From Lacrimispora sphenoides JCM 1415 (GTDB lineage Bacteria > Bacillota > Clostridia > Lachnospirales > Lachnospiraceae): 64,000 bases of DNA. The notes beneath the pieces were generated by a model. It was not told where the DNA came from and made no database searches. It saw only the letters and a program-made list of their open reading frames with translations. Each line of letters opens with the position of its first letter. Position 1 is the stretch's first letter. Location of the stretch: the NCBI RefSeq assembly GCF_900105615.1, contig NZ_LT630003.1, forward strand, positions 2,790,001 through 2,854,000, written 5' to 3'. Below are positions 46,721 through 55,676 of this stretch, in pieces. The translations under genes were made by a program, and so were the position numbers.

Positions 46721-46749
46721 TTGTTCTGTCATACAAGGAATGGTATAAT
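46721..46749 (+). promoter_or_regulatory. Promoter of the methyltransferase gene
   Basis: TTGTTC (46721-46726) and TATAAT (46744-46749), 17-bp spacer, with a TGG extension before the -10. Confidence 0.7.
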
Positions 46750-46852
46750 ATGGAATCAGGACTTTTAGCCAACCAGTCCGGTCACAAGGTATTTACAGCA
46801 TTGAAGATCCATGAATGAAATTTTCAATTTTAATAATTACGGAGGTGGGAAT

Positions 46853-47650
46853 ATGAACGAGATTGATTCAAACAAACATGCATGGAGCCAGGTTTCACAA
46901 GACCACTATTTTACTTTTAAGAAATCTCTTTTGGATGGCAGTCATAAATTCAATAAATATATTCAAAGTGAACTTGGAGATTTGAGCGGCAAAAAGATCA
47001 TACATTTACAATGTAATACCGGCGCAGATACGATATTGCTTGCCAGAATGGGGGCCAGTGCAACAGGCGTTGATCTGGTGCCGGATAATATCCATTATGC
47101 AAAAAAGCTGGCAGAAGATCTGAATATTACAAATATTGATTTTATAGAATCCGACATCATGAAATTTATGGATTGTCATAACGAAAAATATGATGTCGTA
47201 TTCGTATCCGAGGGAGCAATCGGCTGGCTTCCTGACCTTAAAAAATGGGGAGAAACCATACGGCATTTACTCAAGGATGATGGATTTTTCTACGTTTTTG
47301 ACAGCCACCCGTTCTTTCTGGCAATGGATGAACAGAAGCTTGCCGATAATTTGATGGAAGTAAAGTATCCTTATTTCGGGAAAGATCCCGACATTGAAGA
47401 TTCTATCGGCGGATATGCCTCCGAGCAAAAGCATGGTGTTAAGGCATATTTTTGGATGTATACGGTTTCTGATTTAATCAATTCCCTTGCTTCTGCGGGA
47501 CTGCATATCGAGCATTTCAATGAATTTAAGGAAAACTTTTTTGATGCTGGGGGCTTGCACAATATAGGAGATGGTCTTTTCAATTATGATTATAATACGG
47601 ATAAGTTCCCAATGTCCTTTAGCATAAAAGCAACGGTTTATGGCAAGTAA
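46853..47650 (+). CDS. SAM-dependent methyltransferase, class I
   Basis: 265 residues. Rossmann motifs: KKIIHLQCNTGADTILLARM (motif I), GATGVDLVPDNIHYAKKLA-like segment (motif II, acidic GVDL), FIESDIM, and VFVSEGAIGWLPDL (motif IV). The C-terminal part likely forms the substrate cap. Substrate unknown; relatives methylate small molecules. ATG 46853 follows GGAGGTGGGAAT; an earlier ATG lacks a site. Monocistronic, ended by a hairpin at 47761. Confidence 0.87.
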   Translation: MNEIDSNKHAWSQVSQDHYFTFKKSLLDGSHKFNKYIQSELGDLSGKKIIHLQCNTGADTILLARMGASATGVDLVPDNIHYAKKLAEDLNITNIDFIESDIMKFMDCHNEKYDVVFVSEGAIGWLPDLKKWGETIRHLLKDDGFFYVFDSHPFFLAMDEQKLADNLMEVKYPYFGKDPDIEDSIGGYASEQKHGVKAYFWMYTVSDLINSLASAGLHIEHFNEFKENFFDAGGLHNIGDGLFNYDYNTDKFPMSFSIKATVYGK

Positions 47651-47760
47651 TTATGTTAAGTTATTCCTGTTCCTTGAAGAAAATCGAGGGTCTGGAAATC
47701 ACTGGCATGCCAGTTAAATGAAAGTCTGAAACGACATTATCAATTATAATTATAATGCCT

Positions 47761-47795
47761 GGACGGTTTGCTGATTAAAGCTTTCCGTCCTTTTT
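47761..47795 (+). terminator. Terminator after the methyltransferase gene
   Basis: GGACGG pairs with CCGTCC, with an inner AAAG-type extension, and runs into TTTTT. Confidence 0.75.
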
Positions 47796-47890
47796 ATAAC
47801 ATTCTTTACCTTATGTATTGAATAAAAAGTTTCCATTTTTTGAAGCCTCATAGGCTTTTATATAGTAGAAATAAGGGGGGGGATCATGCT

Positions 47891-48805
47891 ATGAACAAAA
47901 TTATAGAGGTAGTCAACTTAAGAAAAAATTACGGCAAAATAAATGCGGTAAAGGATATCAGTTTTTATGTAGAGCAGGGGAAGCTGTTTTCCTTTCTTGG
48001 TCCTAATGGCGCAGGAAAATCCACTACCATTGATATTTTATGTACCTTATTGGATTTTGATAAAGGGAAAATTACCATCAACGGACTTGACCTTCGGCAC
48101 GATAGTCAGGCTATCCGGGAAATGATCGGTGTAGTATTTCAGGACAGCGTACTGGACACGTTACTCACTGTTAGAGAAAATCTGACCATCCGGGCAGGCC
48201 TATACACTTCGGATAAAGCCAGGATAAAAAATGCCGTAAATGAAGCTGTGGTAGCAACAGAATTGAGTGAATTAGCAAACCGGCCTTACGGGAAACTTTC
48301 AGGTGGTCAGCGGCGCAGGGCAGACATTGCCCGTGCGCTGATCCATACGCCTCAAATCCTGTTCCTTGACGAGCCTACTACTGGCCTTGATCCACAAACC
48401 AGGAAAAGCATTTGGAATACAATCAGACAGCTTCAAAGAAAAACAGGTATGACGGTTTTTCTGACGACCCATTACATGGAGGAAGCCGCTGAATCGGATT
48501 ATGTGATTGTCATCGATCATGGAAAAATCGCAGCCAAGGGTACACCTGCTGCATTAAAGACTCGGTATACCACAGACACCTTGAGAATGTCCATTCTGAA
48601 TGAAACAGCCCTGCGGCAAACCTTGGAGGAACTAAAGCTGGATTTCACCGTTTCGGCAGGCGAGCTTGTTGTAAAGCTGCCGGATACTATGGCGGCTATT
48701 CCAATATTGGGAAAATGCCAAAGCTATATCAACAGCTTTCAGGTCCTGCAGGGCACTATGGATGAGGCCTTTATCGGCATTACAGGAAAGGAGCTGCGGC
48801 AATGA
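47891..48805 (+). CDS. ABC-2 type exporter ATP-binding protein (DrrA/CcmA type)
   Basis: 304 residues: Walker A LGPNGAGKST, Q-loop VFQDSVLDTLLTVRENL, signature KLSGGQRRRADIARAL, Walker [14 protein letters not shown], switch LTTHYMEEA, then a C-terminal regulatory region. ATG 47891 behind a G-rich ribosome site (AAGGGGGGGG); an ATG 7 nt earlier is followed at once by a stop. It pairs with the permease that overlaps it by 4 bp. Substrate unknown; the family exports drugs, antibiotics or lipids. Confidence 0.92.
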   Translation: MNKIIEVVNLRKNYGKINAVKDISFYVEQGKLFSFLGPNGAGKSTTIDILCTLLDFDKGKITINGLDLRHDSQAIREMIGVVFQDSVLDTLLTVRENLTIRAGLYTSDKARIKNAVNEAVVATELSELANRPYGKLSGGQRRRADIARALIHTPQILFLDEPTTGLDPQTRKSIWNTIRQLQRKTGMTVFLTTHYMEEAAESDYVIVIDHGKIAAKGTPAALKTRYTTDTLRMSILNETALRQTLEELKLDFTVSAGELVVKLPDTMAAIPILGKCQSYINSFQVLQGTMDEAFIGITGKELRQ

Positions 48806-49659
48806 AAGTTTTTATAGAACGTAATTTAAAGTTGTTTTTTCGTGACAGACTTGCAGTATTTTTTTCTCTGATGTCCGTTTTCATTATAATCGGGCTTTAC
48901 GCATTGTTTTTAGGAGATGTCTGGATGAACGATTCCATGAAGGAACTTAAATACGCCCAGGCTTTGATGAACAGCTGGCTGGTGTCAGGACTTCTTACAG
49001 TGACTTCCATTACTACCACAATGGGTGCGTTTGGGATCATGATCGATGATAAAGTCCAAAAAATCAATAAAGATTTTGATTCTTCTCCCATCAAAAGGAG
49101 CAGCATAACTGGCGGTTATATTGGAAGCTCCTTTTTTATTGGTGTGATCATGTCTCTTGTTATGGCTGTAGTCGCGGAAATTTATATTGTGCATAGCGGC
49201 GGAGAATGGCTTACTCCTATGGCCTGCATCAAGGTCTTTTTATTAATTCTTCTTACGACTTTAACCAATACTTCTCTGGTTTGTTTTGTCGTGTCTTTCT
49301 TCAAGAGCCATAGCGCATTCAGCACAGCCAGTTCTATTCTGGGTACTCTGATTGGGTTCCTGACCGGCATATATCTTCCCATAGGAACTTTGCCTGAATC
49401 GGTACAAACGGTTATAAAAGCATTTCCAGTTTCCCATGGCGCATCGCTGTTTCGCCAGGTGTTAATGGAGATTCCTATGCGAAACTCCTTTGGCGGAATA
49501 CCTTCCATCTATTTAGAGGAGTTTAAGGAGTACTTGGGAGTGTCTTTCCGATTTGGAGGGTATGAGGTAACACCGACTACCAGCGTTGTGATCTTACTTT
49601 GTACTGCAATTGTGTTTTATAGCCTTTCCCTTTTTAATATACTGAGAAGAAATAGATAG
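48802..49659 (+). CDS. ABC-2 type exporter permease
   Basis: 285 residues with six membrane helices and the ABC-2 signature region around LGTLIGFLTGIYLPIGTLPE and FPVSHGASLFRQVL. ATG overlaps the ATPase stop (ATGA), so the two are coupled. Together they form a two-gene exporter; no regulator or biosynthetic gene is beside them. Confidence 0.9.
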   Translation: MKVFIERNLKLFFRDRLAVFFSLMSVFIIIGLYALFLGDVWMNDSMKELKYAQALMNSWLVSGLLTVTSITTTMGAFGIMIDDKVQKINKDFDSSPIKRSSITGGYIGSSFFIGVIMSLVMAVVAEIYIVHSGGEWLTPMACIKVFLLILLTTLTNTSLVCFVVSFFKSHSAFSTASSILGTLIGFLTGIYLPIGTLPESVQTVIKAFPVSHGASLFRQVLMEIPMRNSFGGIPSIYLEEFKEYLGVSFRFGGYEVTPTTSVVILLCTAIVFYSLSLFNILRRNR

Positions 49660-49997
49660 AGTAAGGCAGGGACTTCCGGATGTAGCTCTCCATACCTCTC
49701 CCTTCCTCTCTGATTATCATATATTAACCCAAGATGGGAGGAAGGGATAGCCCGACTTATTACTAAGTCCATACACAAAGAAAGAGGAGGCCTCAAAAGC
49801 GAATTTCAACTTCATACAATGATAATGCAGATATTGTAATGAGTTTTAAAATCACTTCTGAGACATCCTCCGGAAGTTTTTCCGTTTACACTTCTTTTAT
49901 TAGCTTTCTTCCATCTATACTGCCAAATCAATTGCCCGCCATTCCGGGACTCTGATCTCCATATAGAAATAACTGGCCGCAAGCAATCGTCTTCTGC
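49660..49997. other. Non-coding gap between the exporter and the GH9 gene
   Basis: About 340 bp with converging genes on both sides. No gene, strong hairpin or repeat that I can support. Confidence 0.5.
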
Positions 49998-52373
49998 TTA
50001 AATCAAATCAGCTGCTACCCACATAAAGCGGCCCGGCGGCGTTGTCCACACTTCTCTATAGGTGGCAATATTGGCAGGCGGCCAATAAGGAAGGTCTTCA
50101 TTCCCTCTGGTCTGAACGCCTACCGGCATCTCTCCAACGGTTTCTCCAAGCAGAGCCGTATATTCCTGGCCGTAATGGTTTCCTTCCCCGTAGATCAGAG
50201 ACTGGCCGAAGGGGTTCTTTCCAAGGGTCCAGTAAAGCTGCTCTCTGGCAATTTCAATTAACTCCCCATCACTGAAATACGTTCCTATGATGGAAGCTGC
50301 TTTTCCCATAGACAGCTGGATCGCCGAATTTCCACGGTAAGAAAACCACACCGGGAATGTTCTTATATAGTATCCGTCTCCCAGATCAATGCCTTGCTTC
50401 AGCTGCTCCACGTAATTGACCCGTTCTCTTTCATAATCAACCTTTGGGTGCACCACATGGAAGGCTTCCTGGTCCTCTGCCTCGCTGATGTGATGGATTC
50501 CGGCCGGCAGCATGCCATAGGGAGCCGTATATTTCTGAAGGCCTTTTAAATACTCCCCATGGAGCTTTAAGCCTTCTTCCCACACAGTCTTATTTTCATG
50601 CTCTGCAAGCGCACCGCATACCTCTGCCAGTGCCATGGCAAAAACCTGATCCCTCGCCTGATGGGAGAAATGGACAATATGGGATTTGCTTTCATCCCTG
50701 CAGAAGAATCCCCTCATGGGCAGGTCATTCCTGGTTTCCTGGCAGGAGATCACCTTATCTGCATACTCGGCAGCCTTATCATAAAAATAGCTGTCTCCGG
50801 TAATTTTGTATATCCTGGCCGCAGCCCATGCTGCAACAGCATAGTATTGGGAAAGGCTGGAGCCTGCCGTATGTTCCAGTAGATGATACGGTCCTTCCAC
50901 CCCAACTTCCCGGAACCTCTCATCGGCAAAACGGAAGTCTTCTTTCGCTGCATCTACGCACTTCCATGCCAGCTCCCGGTCCAGTTCCTTAAAGGCTTCT
51001 CCGGCACCGGCTTCTACCGCAGCAAAAACAAAGTTTTCAAAGGACCTGTTGTGAACATCTGCTTCACAATCGTCCATATTTCCGATGAAGTTGTCGGTCC
51101 ACCTGCGGATGGCCGCATGGGATGCACGGTAGCCGTCTCCAAATCGCATACGAAGCACAAAGTCCAGTCCCCAGTTTGCTTCTTCCATCATTCTGCCAAA
51201 CAACATAGGATCAGAATCCTTCACCTTCCCTGCGGAAGCGATCATGGCATCTAAGATCTCTGCTGTCTGCATGGTCTGCTGGGAAACATCTGCTGCGTCG
51301 TGCCAGCCACCTGCATACACCAATTTCACCCCGTTGTGTTCTGCGATCACATCCTGATGGCAGGTTCCATGGCAGTTAGGAACCGGGTAGCCGCACCGCT
51401 CACAGTACATGAAATTGGTCAGCTTCCACAGAGTACTTTCCAGGACGTCATTTCCTATGATAAACCGCTCACTTACCGTATTTCCAAACCGGATTCTGTA
51501 TGTACCTTCGGTTTTTAAGTCCGAGAAATCCAATACCCTGAAGCTTCCCAGGTGGTTTTCCACCTTCTCAATCTGCCCACGGTATACCGCTACTTCCTCT
51601 AAACCGTCTTCTTCTTTCACGATTTCAAACTCTTTGGCTGAGGTATTGGCAATTGCTGTTTTTCTCCCGTCTGTAAAGTAACCGGTTGTAGAATATACTA
51701 CTTCCTCTTCCTCACACTGCCAACCATGAACGACTCCTGGTTTTACCTCCTGAAGCTGGATATCACAGAGTTCAAATCTCATGTCATCGCCAGTGCTCAC
51801 TTCCTTGCCATAACGGTGAATGTTAAATGAAATTTCCTCGATTGCATCATGGGCAATGGAATCGATCTCCCAGGTACAGGTATTCCATTCATTATTTTTC
51901 AGATTGATGGCATTAAAGCCTTCTCTCGAATAGACATCCGGTATCTTGGTTATCCCATTATTGACGAACCCTACACGCACGATTGGACTGTGAAGGCCGG
52001 GGCAAATAGGACGGATTTTAAACCATATCCGGTTTCCTTTTCCAAGTTCCAGCCCCTTCACATTCAGCCTTGCAATATAGCTTCCAAAGGTGGCATAAAG
52101 TCCTGCTGCCGCATCGTTTGCCCTGACTTCATTATCCGGCCAGTGGTCCGCCCGTGACTTTGTTTCCAGGCACAATATGTTCCCATCCTTTACCTGAACT
52201 TCTCCCTCACCGTCAAAGCTCCATGGCTCCAGGCTGGTTCCATCCCATAAATTTACAGAGGACAAAACCGGCTTTTTCAAATGATAGGTCTCCATGCTTT
52301 TATCGTACTCCGGTTTTAAAGGGTAATGTACGTATAATGACTCTATTAAATTTTTTTCAAATTGACGATCCAT
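49998..52373 (-). CDS. Glycoside hydrolase family 9 enzyme with N-terminal Ig-like domain, cytoplasmic
   Basis: 791 residues. Residues 1 to about 210 form a carbohydrate-binding-like beta-sandwich, about 215-310 a cellulase-type Ig-like domain (GTYRIRFGNTVSERFIIG), and the rest a GH9 alpha/alpha barrel. GGWHDAADVSQQT holds the catalytic base Asp pair; WTLGKNPFGQSLIYGEG and TTPPGRFMW are GH9 end motifs. There is no signal peptide, so it works on imported oligosaccharide. GH9 includes endoglucanases, beta-glucosidases and exo-beta-glucosaminidases; which one cannot be told. Last gene of the 49.9-61.4 kb operon. Confidence 0.9.
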   Translation of the reverse strand: MDRQFEKNLIESLYVHYPLKPEYDKSMETYHLKKPVLSSVNLWDGTSLEPWSFDGEGEVQVKDGNILCLETKSRADHWPDNEVRANDAAAGLYATFGSYIARLNVKGLELGKGNRIWFKIRPICPGLHSPIVRVGFVNNGITKIPDVYSREGFNAINLKNNEWNTCTWEIDSIAHDAIEEISFNIHRYGKEVSTGDDMRFELCDIQLQEVKPGVVHGWQCEEEEVVYSTTGYFTDGRKTAIANTSAKEFEIVKEEDGLEEVAVYRGQIEKVENHLGSFRVLDFSDLKTEGTYRIRFGNTVSERFIIGNDVLESTLWKLTNFMYCERCGYPVPNCHGTCHQDVIAEHNGVKLVYAGGWHDAADVSQQTMQTAEILDAMIASAGKVKDSDPMLFGRMMEEANWGLDFVLRMRFGDGYRASHAAIRRWTDNFIGNMDDCEADVHNRSFENFVFAAVEAGAGEAFKELDRELAWKCVDAAKEDFRFADERFREVGVEGPYHLLEHTAGSSLSQYYAVAAWAAARIYKITGDSYFYDKAAEYADKVISCQETRNDLPMRGFFCRDESKSHIVHFSHQARDQVFAMALAEVCGALAEHENKTVWEEGLKLHGEYLKGLQKYTAPYGMLPAGIHHISEAEDQEAFHVVHPKVDYERERVNYVEQLKQGIDLGDGYYIRTFPVWFSYRGNSAIQLSMGKAASIIGTYFSDGELIEIAREQLYWTLGKNPFGQSLIYGEGNHYGQEYTALLGETVGEMPVGVQTRGNEDLPYWPPANIATYREVWTTPPGRFMWVAADLI

Positions 52374-52393
52374 TTTTATCCCTCACCAAAAGA

Positions 52394-52855
52394 TTATTCT
52401 TCAATTTCAAATATAGCTTCCGTCTCAACAGGAATATTTCCAGGCAAAACGTTGACGCCTATGGCTGAACGGGCCGGTACATTCTCCTGGCCTAAAAGCT
52501 GTAACAGTAATTCACTTCCTCCATTAGCCACAGCCGGCTGCTCATAAAAGGTATCCGCACTTGCCACAAAGGTAAGAATTTTAATTGCACGCTTTACCCG
52601 GTTCAAATCCCCGATTTTATCCTGTAACACTGCAAGGACATTTAACATGGCATCTCTGGAAAAGGTTTTTCCTTCTTCTGTGGTAAATTCATTTCCAAGC
52701 TTTCCACGAATCCCTTCTTCTCCGATCACCGGCCCGCAGCCTGATATGTATACCAGGTTGTTTCCAAATTCCTGGCACGGGGCATATACTCCTCCTTTAG
52801 GCGGAGCTGCCGGGATCTCCAAATTAAGTTCTTTCAGTTTTTCATAAATATTCAT
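52394..52855 (-). CDS. RidA family enamine/imine deaminase
   Basis: 153 residues of YjgF/YER057c/UK114 fold: VYISGCGPVIG, RDAMLNVLAVLQDKIGDLNR, and the active-site Arg in PARSAIGVNVLPGNIPVETE. RidA proteins hydrolyse 2-aminoacrylate and related enamines released by PLP dehydratases. It sits three genes after a D-serine dehydratase-like gene's operon neighbour, separated from it only by the deacylase, which fits that role. Confidence 0.9.
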   Translation of the reverse strand: MNIYEKLKELNLEIPAAPPKGGVYAPCQEFGNNLVYISGCGPVIGEEGIRGKLGNEFTTEEGKTFSRDAMLNVLAVLQDKIGDLNRVKRAIKILTFVASADTFYEQPAVANGGSELLLQLLGQENVPARSAIGVNVLPGNIPVETEAIFEIEE

Positions 52856-52930
52856 GTCTGTTTCCTTCTTTCCTTTTTTTGCCCGGCTTCTCAGGGCATA
52901 TAAGTATGCCTGGAAGGGGGTTCCTTCTAT

Positions 52931-54541
52931 TTATTTAAAGCCCTTTCTTAACAGCTTCCCACTGGTGCGGTCCACAAGAATGCCGTCTGTCAGCACCTGT
53001 TTTCCTCCAACCAGCACCAGGTCCATGCCCGTACACGGGCCATGCTTTCCGGTGTAATCTGCATGATCTAAGAAACTCTCCGGCTGAAATACCAGCACAT
53101 CTGCCTGGTATCCGGGCCTTAAAAGCCCCCTGTCCTCCAGGCCCATCCGTTTTGCAGGCTGATAGGTCATCTTACTGATGGCCTGCTCCATGGACAGTAC
53201 CTTTCGCTTTATGACAAAATCATTTAAAAATCTGGCAGTCGTCCCGAGGAGGCGGGGATGGGCGTTCTTTCCGTCACCGCCGTACAGGGAGTCAGAAATC
53301 AATAAGGTAAAGGGGAGTCGGGCCACTGCATCCACATCCTGCTGGGACATGCTTAACACAATAATTCCCACTTTTCCATTTTCCTCCACAAGTAAGTCTG
53401 CCACAAGATCGGAAGGCTCTTCATATCCCAGCGTTTCCGCCAGCGCTCCGATTGTCTGTCCCTGCATAAATGCATTTTTCTCAAGGGTGACGGAGCTGAT
53501 GATGATCCGGTCCCAGCCAATGCTTTCCGACATATTATCCCAGCCCTGATGAACCTTATGTAACTCCGAGCGCAGCCTCTGCTTCCCTTTTGTGCCTGAT
53601 AAGCCTTTTACCAGAGCCTCGAAGGATTCCTCCATAATGGTTGGCGGAAGCAGGGACTGGAGGGTGGTAGAGCCGCCGTCATAGGGATAAAAATCTGCAG
53701 TAACATCCTGACCTGATTCCCTGGCCTGTTCAATCCTCTGAATCGCCTCAAATATCTTGCGGTTCCAGTTCTTGATTCCCGTTGATTTCAAATGGCTGAT
53801 ATTTAAGGGAACCCCTGCCTTTGCCGCCACATCGATCACTTCTTCCACCGACTCCACAAGGCTGTCTCCCTCTCCCCGGATATGGGTACAGAGAATGCCG
53901 CCATTTCCGGCAACTGCCTTTACAACTGCCGTAAGCTCTTCCCTGTTTGAATAGCATTCCGGCTGATACATGATTCCCAGCGTAATCCCAAAGGCTCCCT
54001 GGGCCAATGCATCTTTTACATACTCCTGAGCCTTTTTGAGTTCTTCTTCCGTATATTCCTTGCTTCCAAACCCCTTTAAAGCTACCTTGATGCTGTCTGA
54101 AGCCGCAAAAAATCCCATGTTGAGCGGTAGGTCTGCTGCTTCCAGGGCTTTCCTGTAATCTTCATAGGTTTCAAAGGCCAGATCATCAGGAAGTCTTCCG
54201 ATTACCGGCTCCAGGTAATCATATAATTCCTTCCTCCGCGAAGGAACCGATGGCACGGGTGCAAGTCCGCAGTTTCCCACAAAGGTGGTGGTGATCCCCT
54301 GGGCCAGCTCTATTTCCCCAAAATGAGGATTGGTGAAAGGTGCAATGTCGCAATGCCGGTGTATGTCAATGAAACCGGGAGTTACCGCCTTCCCGGAAGC
54401 ATCGATTACCCGGGCTCCTTCCTGTTCAATATCCGGGGCAATTTCAATAATTTTTTTCCCCTCTATCAGGATATCGCTCTGATACGGCAGTTCTCCGCTT
54501 CCGTCATAAATCAGTCCGTTTTTGATCAGAATATAACTCAT
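52931..54541 (-). CDS. N-acyl-D-amino-acid deacylase (D-aminoacylase)
   Basis: 536 residues of amidohydrolase fold: GFIDIHRHCD (metal His pair near 60-70), TTFVGNCGLAPVPS, HIRGEGDSLVESVEEV, ISHLKSTGIKNW, TADFYPYDGGSTTLQSLLPP, all typical of D-aminoacylases. It hydrolyses N-acyl-D-amino acids to D-amino acid plus carboxylate. ATG 54541 after GAGGGATGCTGAT, overlapping the preceding PLP-enzyme gene by 4 bp (translational coupling). Confidence 0.93.
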   Translation of the reverse strand: MSYILIKNGLIYDGSGELPYQSDILIEGKKIIEIAPDIEQEGARVIDASGKAVTPGFIDIHRHCDIAPFTNPHFGEIELAQGITTTFVGNCGLAPVPSVPSRRKELYDYLEPVIGRLPDDLAFETYEDYRKALEAADLPLNMGFFAASDSIKVALKGFGSKEYTEEELKKAQEYVKDALAQGAFGITLGIMYQPECYSNREELTAVVKAVAGNGGILCTHIRGEGDSLVESVEEVIDVAAKAGVPLNISHLKSTGIKNWNRKIFEAIQRIEQARESGQDVTADFYPYDGGSTTLQSLLPPTIMEESFEALVKGLSGTKGKQRLRSELHKVHQGWDNMSESIGWDRIIISSVTLEKNAFMQGQTIGALAETLGYEEPSDLVADLLVEENGKVGIIVLSMSQQDVDAVARLPFTLLISDSLYGGDGKNAHPRLLGTTARFLNDFVIKRKVLSMEQAISKMTYQPAKRMGLEDRGLLRPGYQADVLVFQPESFLDHADYTGKHGPCTGMDLVLVGGKQVLTDGILVDRTSGKLLRKGFK

Positions 54542-55659
54542 ATCAGCATCCCTCTTGCATCTACTTTTTGTTTTCTGAGAGAACCATTCTCCAGAATGTA
54601 AACAGAATTCTGCATATTGACAGCCGTACATACATGAATGGGGATCAGAGACAGAACCTGACCCACATGCAGCCCGGTCTCCCCATTAATGGCCGTGATG
54701 ATCCCATGTTCTTCATTCATCCGTGACAGCTTAAGATTGTCATCCCCTTCCACCACTGCATATCCGGGATAGTAAAACGGAGGCTGCCCTGGAACCACAT
54801 CCGTTGGAAAGCACTTGGTTCCTCCGTCCACCACGGCATATTCCGAATGCTGGCAGCTGACTACCGTCGCATAGAACCGGACAGCGATCTCACTGATATC
54901 GGCTACCTTTTCTTTGGTCAGCATAAAATCATCAAAAATATAGGTACCAGGGCGGATCTCATTTACCATTCCCGTCTGTGCAACTTTAATACCGGTGGGG
55001 GATGAACCAGCGCTGATGTCCTGTATCTCTACTCCCGCATCTTTCAACAGTCTGGCAGTTTCAGCCATCATGTTTCCTTCTTCCTCGGCAGCCAGCAAAT
55101 TGTCCTCCGTTGGCTTACCGGACAGGATCAGGCTCTTAAACGTAAATATACCTGTAAGGTTTAAATACTTCATCTGCTTAAGAGCAAGAGCCAGCTCCAC
55201 CGCCCGGTCCATGGGCACTCCCGTGCGTCCGGCTCCCGTATCGATCTCCATACGGACTTCCAGGATCATATCCTGATCAGAAGCTGCCTGATTCAGTGCC
55301 TTGGCACCTTCCAGACTGTCAATGGTCAAAATAAGCCTTTTGATCCTTTTTGCCAACGAAATCGCCCTCTGGATACGGAAATTTCCCACCATAGGATAAG
55401 CAATGAAAATATCCTCCATGCCTCCGTCAGCCATGACCTCAGCTTCGCTTACCTTGGCACAGGTGATCCCGCTTGCACCGGCCTTCATCTGCATTTCGGC
55501 AAATAATGGCATTTTATGGGTCTTGATATGAGGGCGCAGCAGGCAGCCGGCTTGAACCGCTGCTTCCTGCATCCTTCTTATATTTTTTTCCGCCAGATCC
55601 ACATCAATAACCAGACAGGGTGTCTCTAACTGTTGTATCTGTTCCTGTGTAAGTCCCAT
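54538..55659 (-). CDS. D-serine dehydratase / D-threonine aldolase-like PLP enzyme
   Basis: 373 residues, fold-type III (alanine-racemase-like barrel). The PLP lysine lies in RPHIKTHKMP near 43-52, and MEIDTGAGRTGVP and ISAGSSPTG follow the family pattern. Near the C-terminus PIHVCTAVNM gives a His-x-Cys metal pair; in characterised members His/Cys is found in zinc-dependent D-serine dehydratase and His/Asp in D-threonine aldolase, so dehydration of D-serine is favoured but not proved. GGGAGGAG ribosome site. It is coupled to the D-aminoacylase gene. Confidence 0.9.
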   Translation of the reverse strand: MGLTQEQIQQLETPCLVIDVDLAEKNIRRMQEAAVQAGCLLRPHIKTHKMPLFAEMQMKAGASGITCAKVSEAEVMADGGMEDIFIAYPMVGNFRIQRAISLAKRIKRLILTIDSLEGAKALNQAASDQDMILEVRMEIDTGAGRTGVPMDRAVELALALKQMKYLNLTGIFTFKSLILSGKPTEDNLLAAEEEGNMMAETARLLKDAGVEIQDISAGSSPTGIKVAQTGMVNEIRPGTYIFDDFMLTKEKVADISEIAVRFYATVVSCQHSEYAVVDGGTKCFPTDVVPGQPPFYYPGYAVVEGDDNLKLSRMNEEHGIITAINGETGLHVGQVLSLIPIHVCTAVNMQNSVYILENGSLRKQKVDARGMLI

Positions 55660-55676
55660 CTTTATCTCCTCCCTTC

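Larger units (their letters stand above)
46384..46852. other. Divergent intergenic region between uvrA and the methyltransferase gene
   Basis: About 470 bp. Carries the uvrA promoter (46483-46511) and the methyltransferase promoter (46721-46749). Between them I see no gene and no LexA-type operator that I would defend. Confidence 0.55.
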
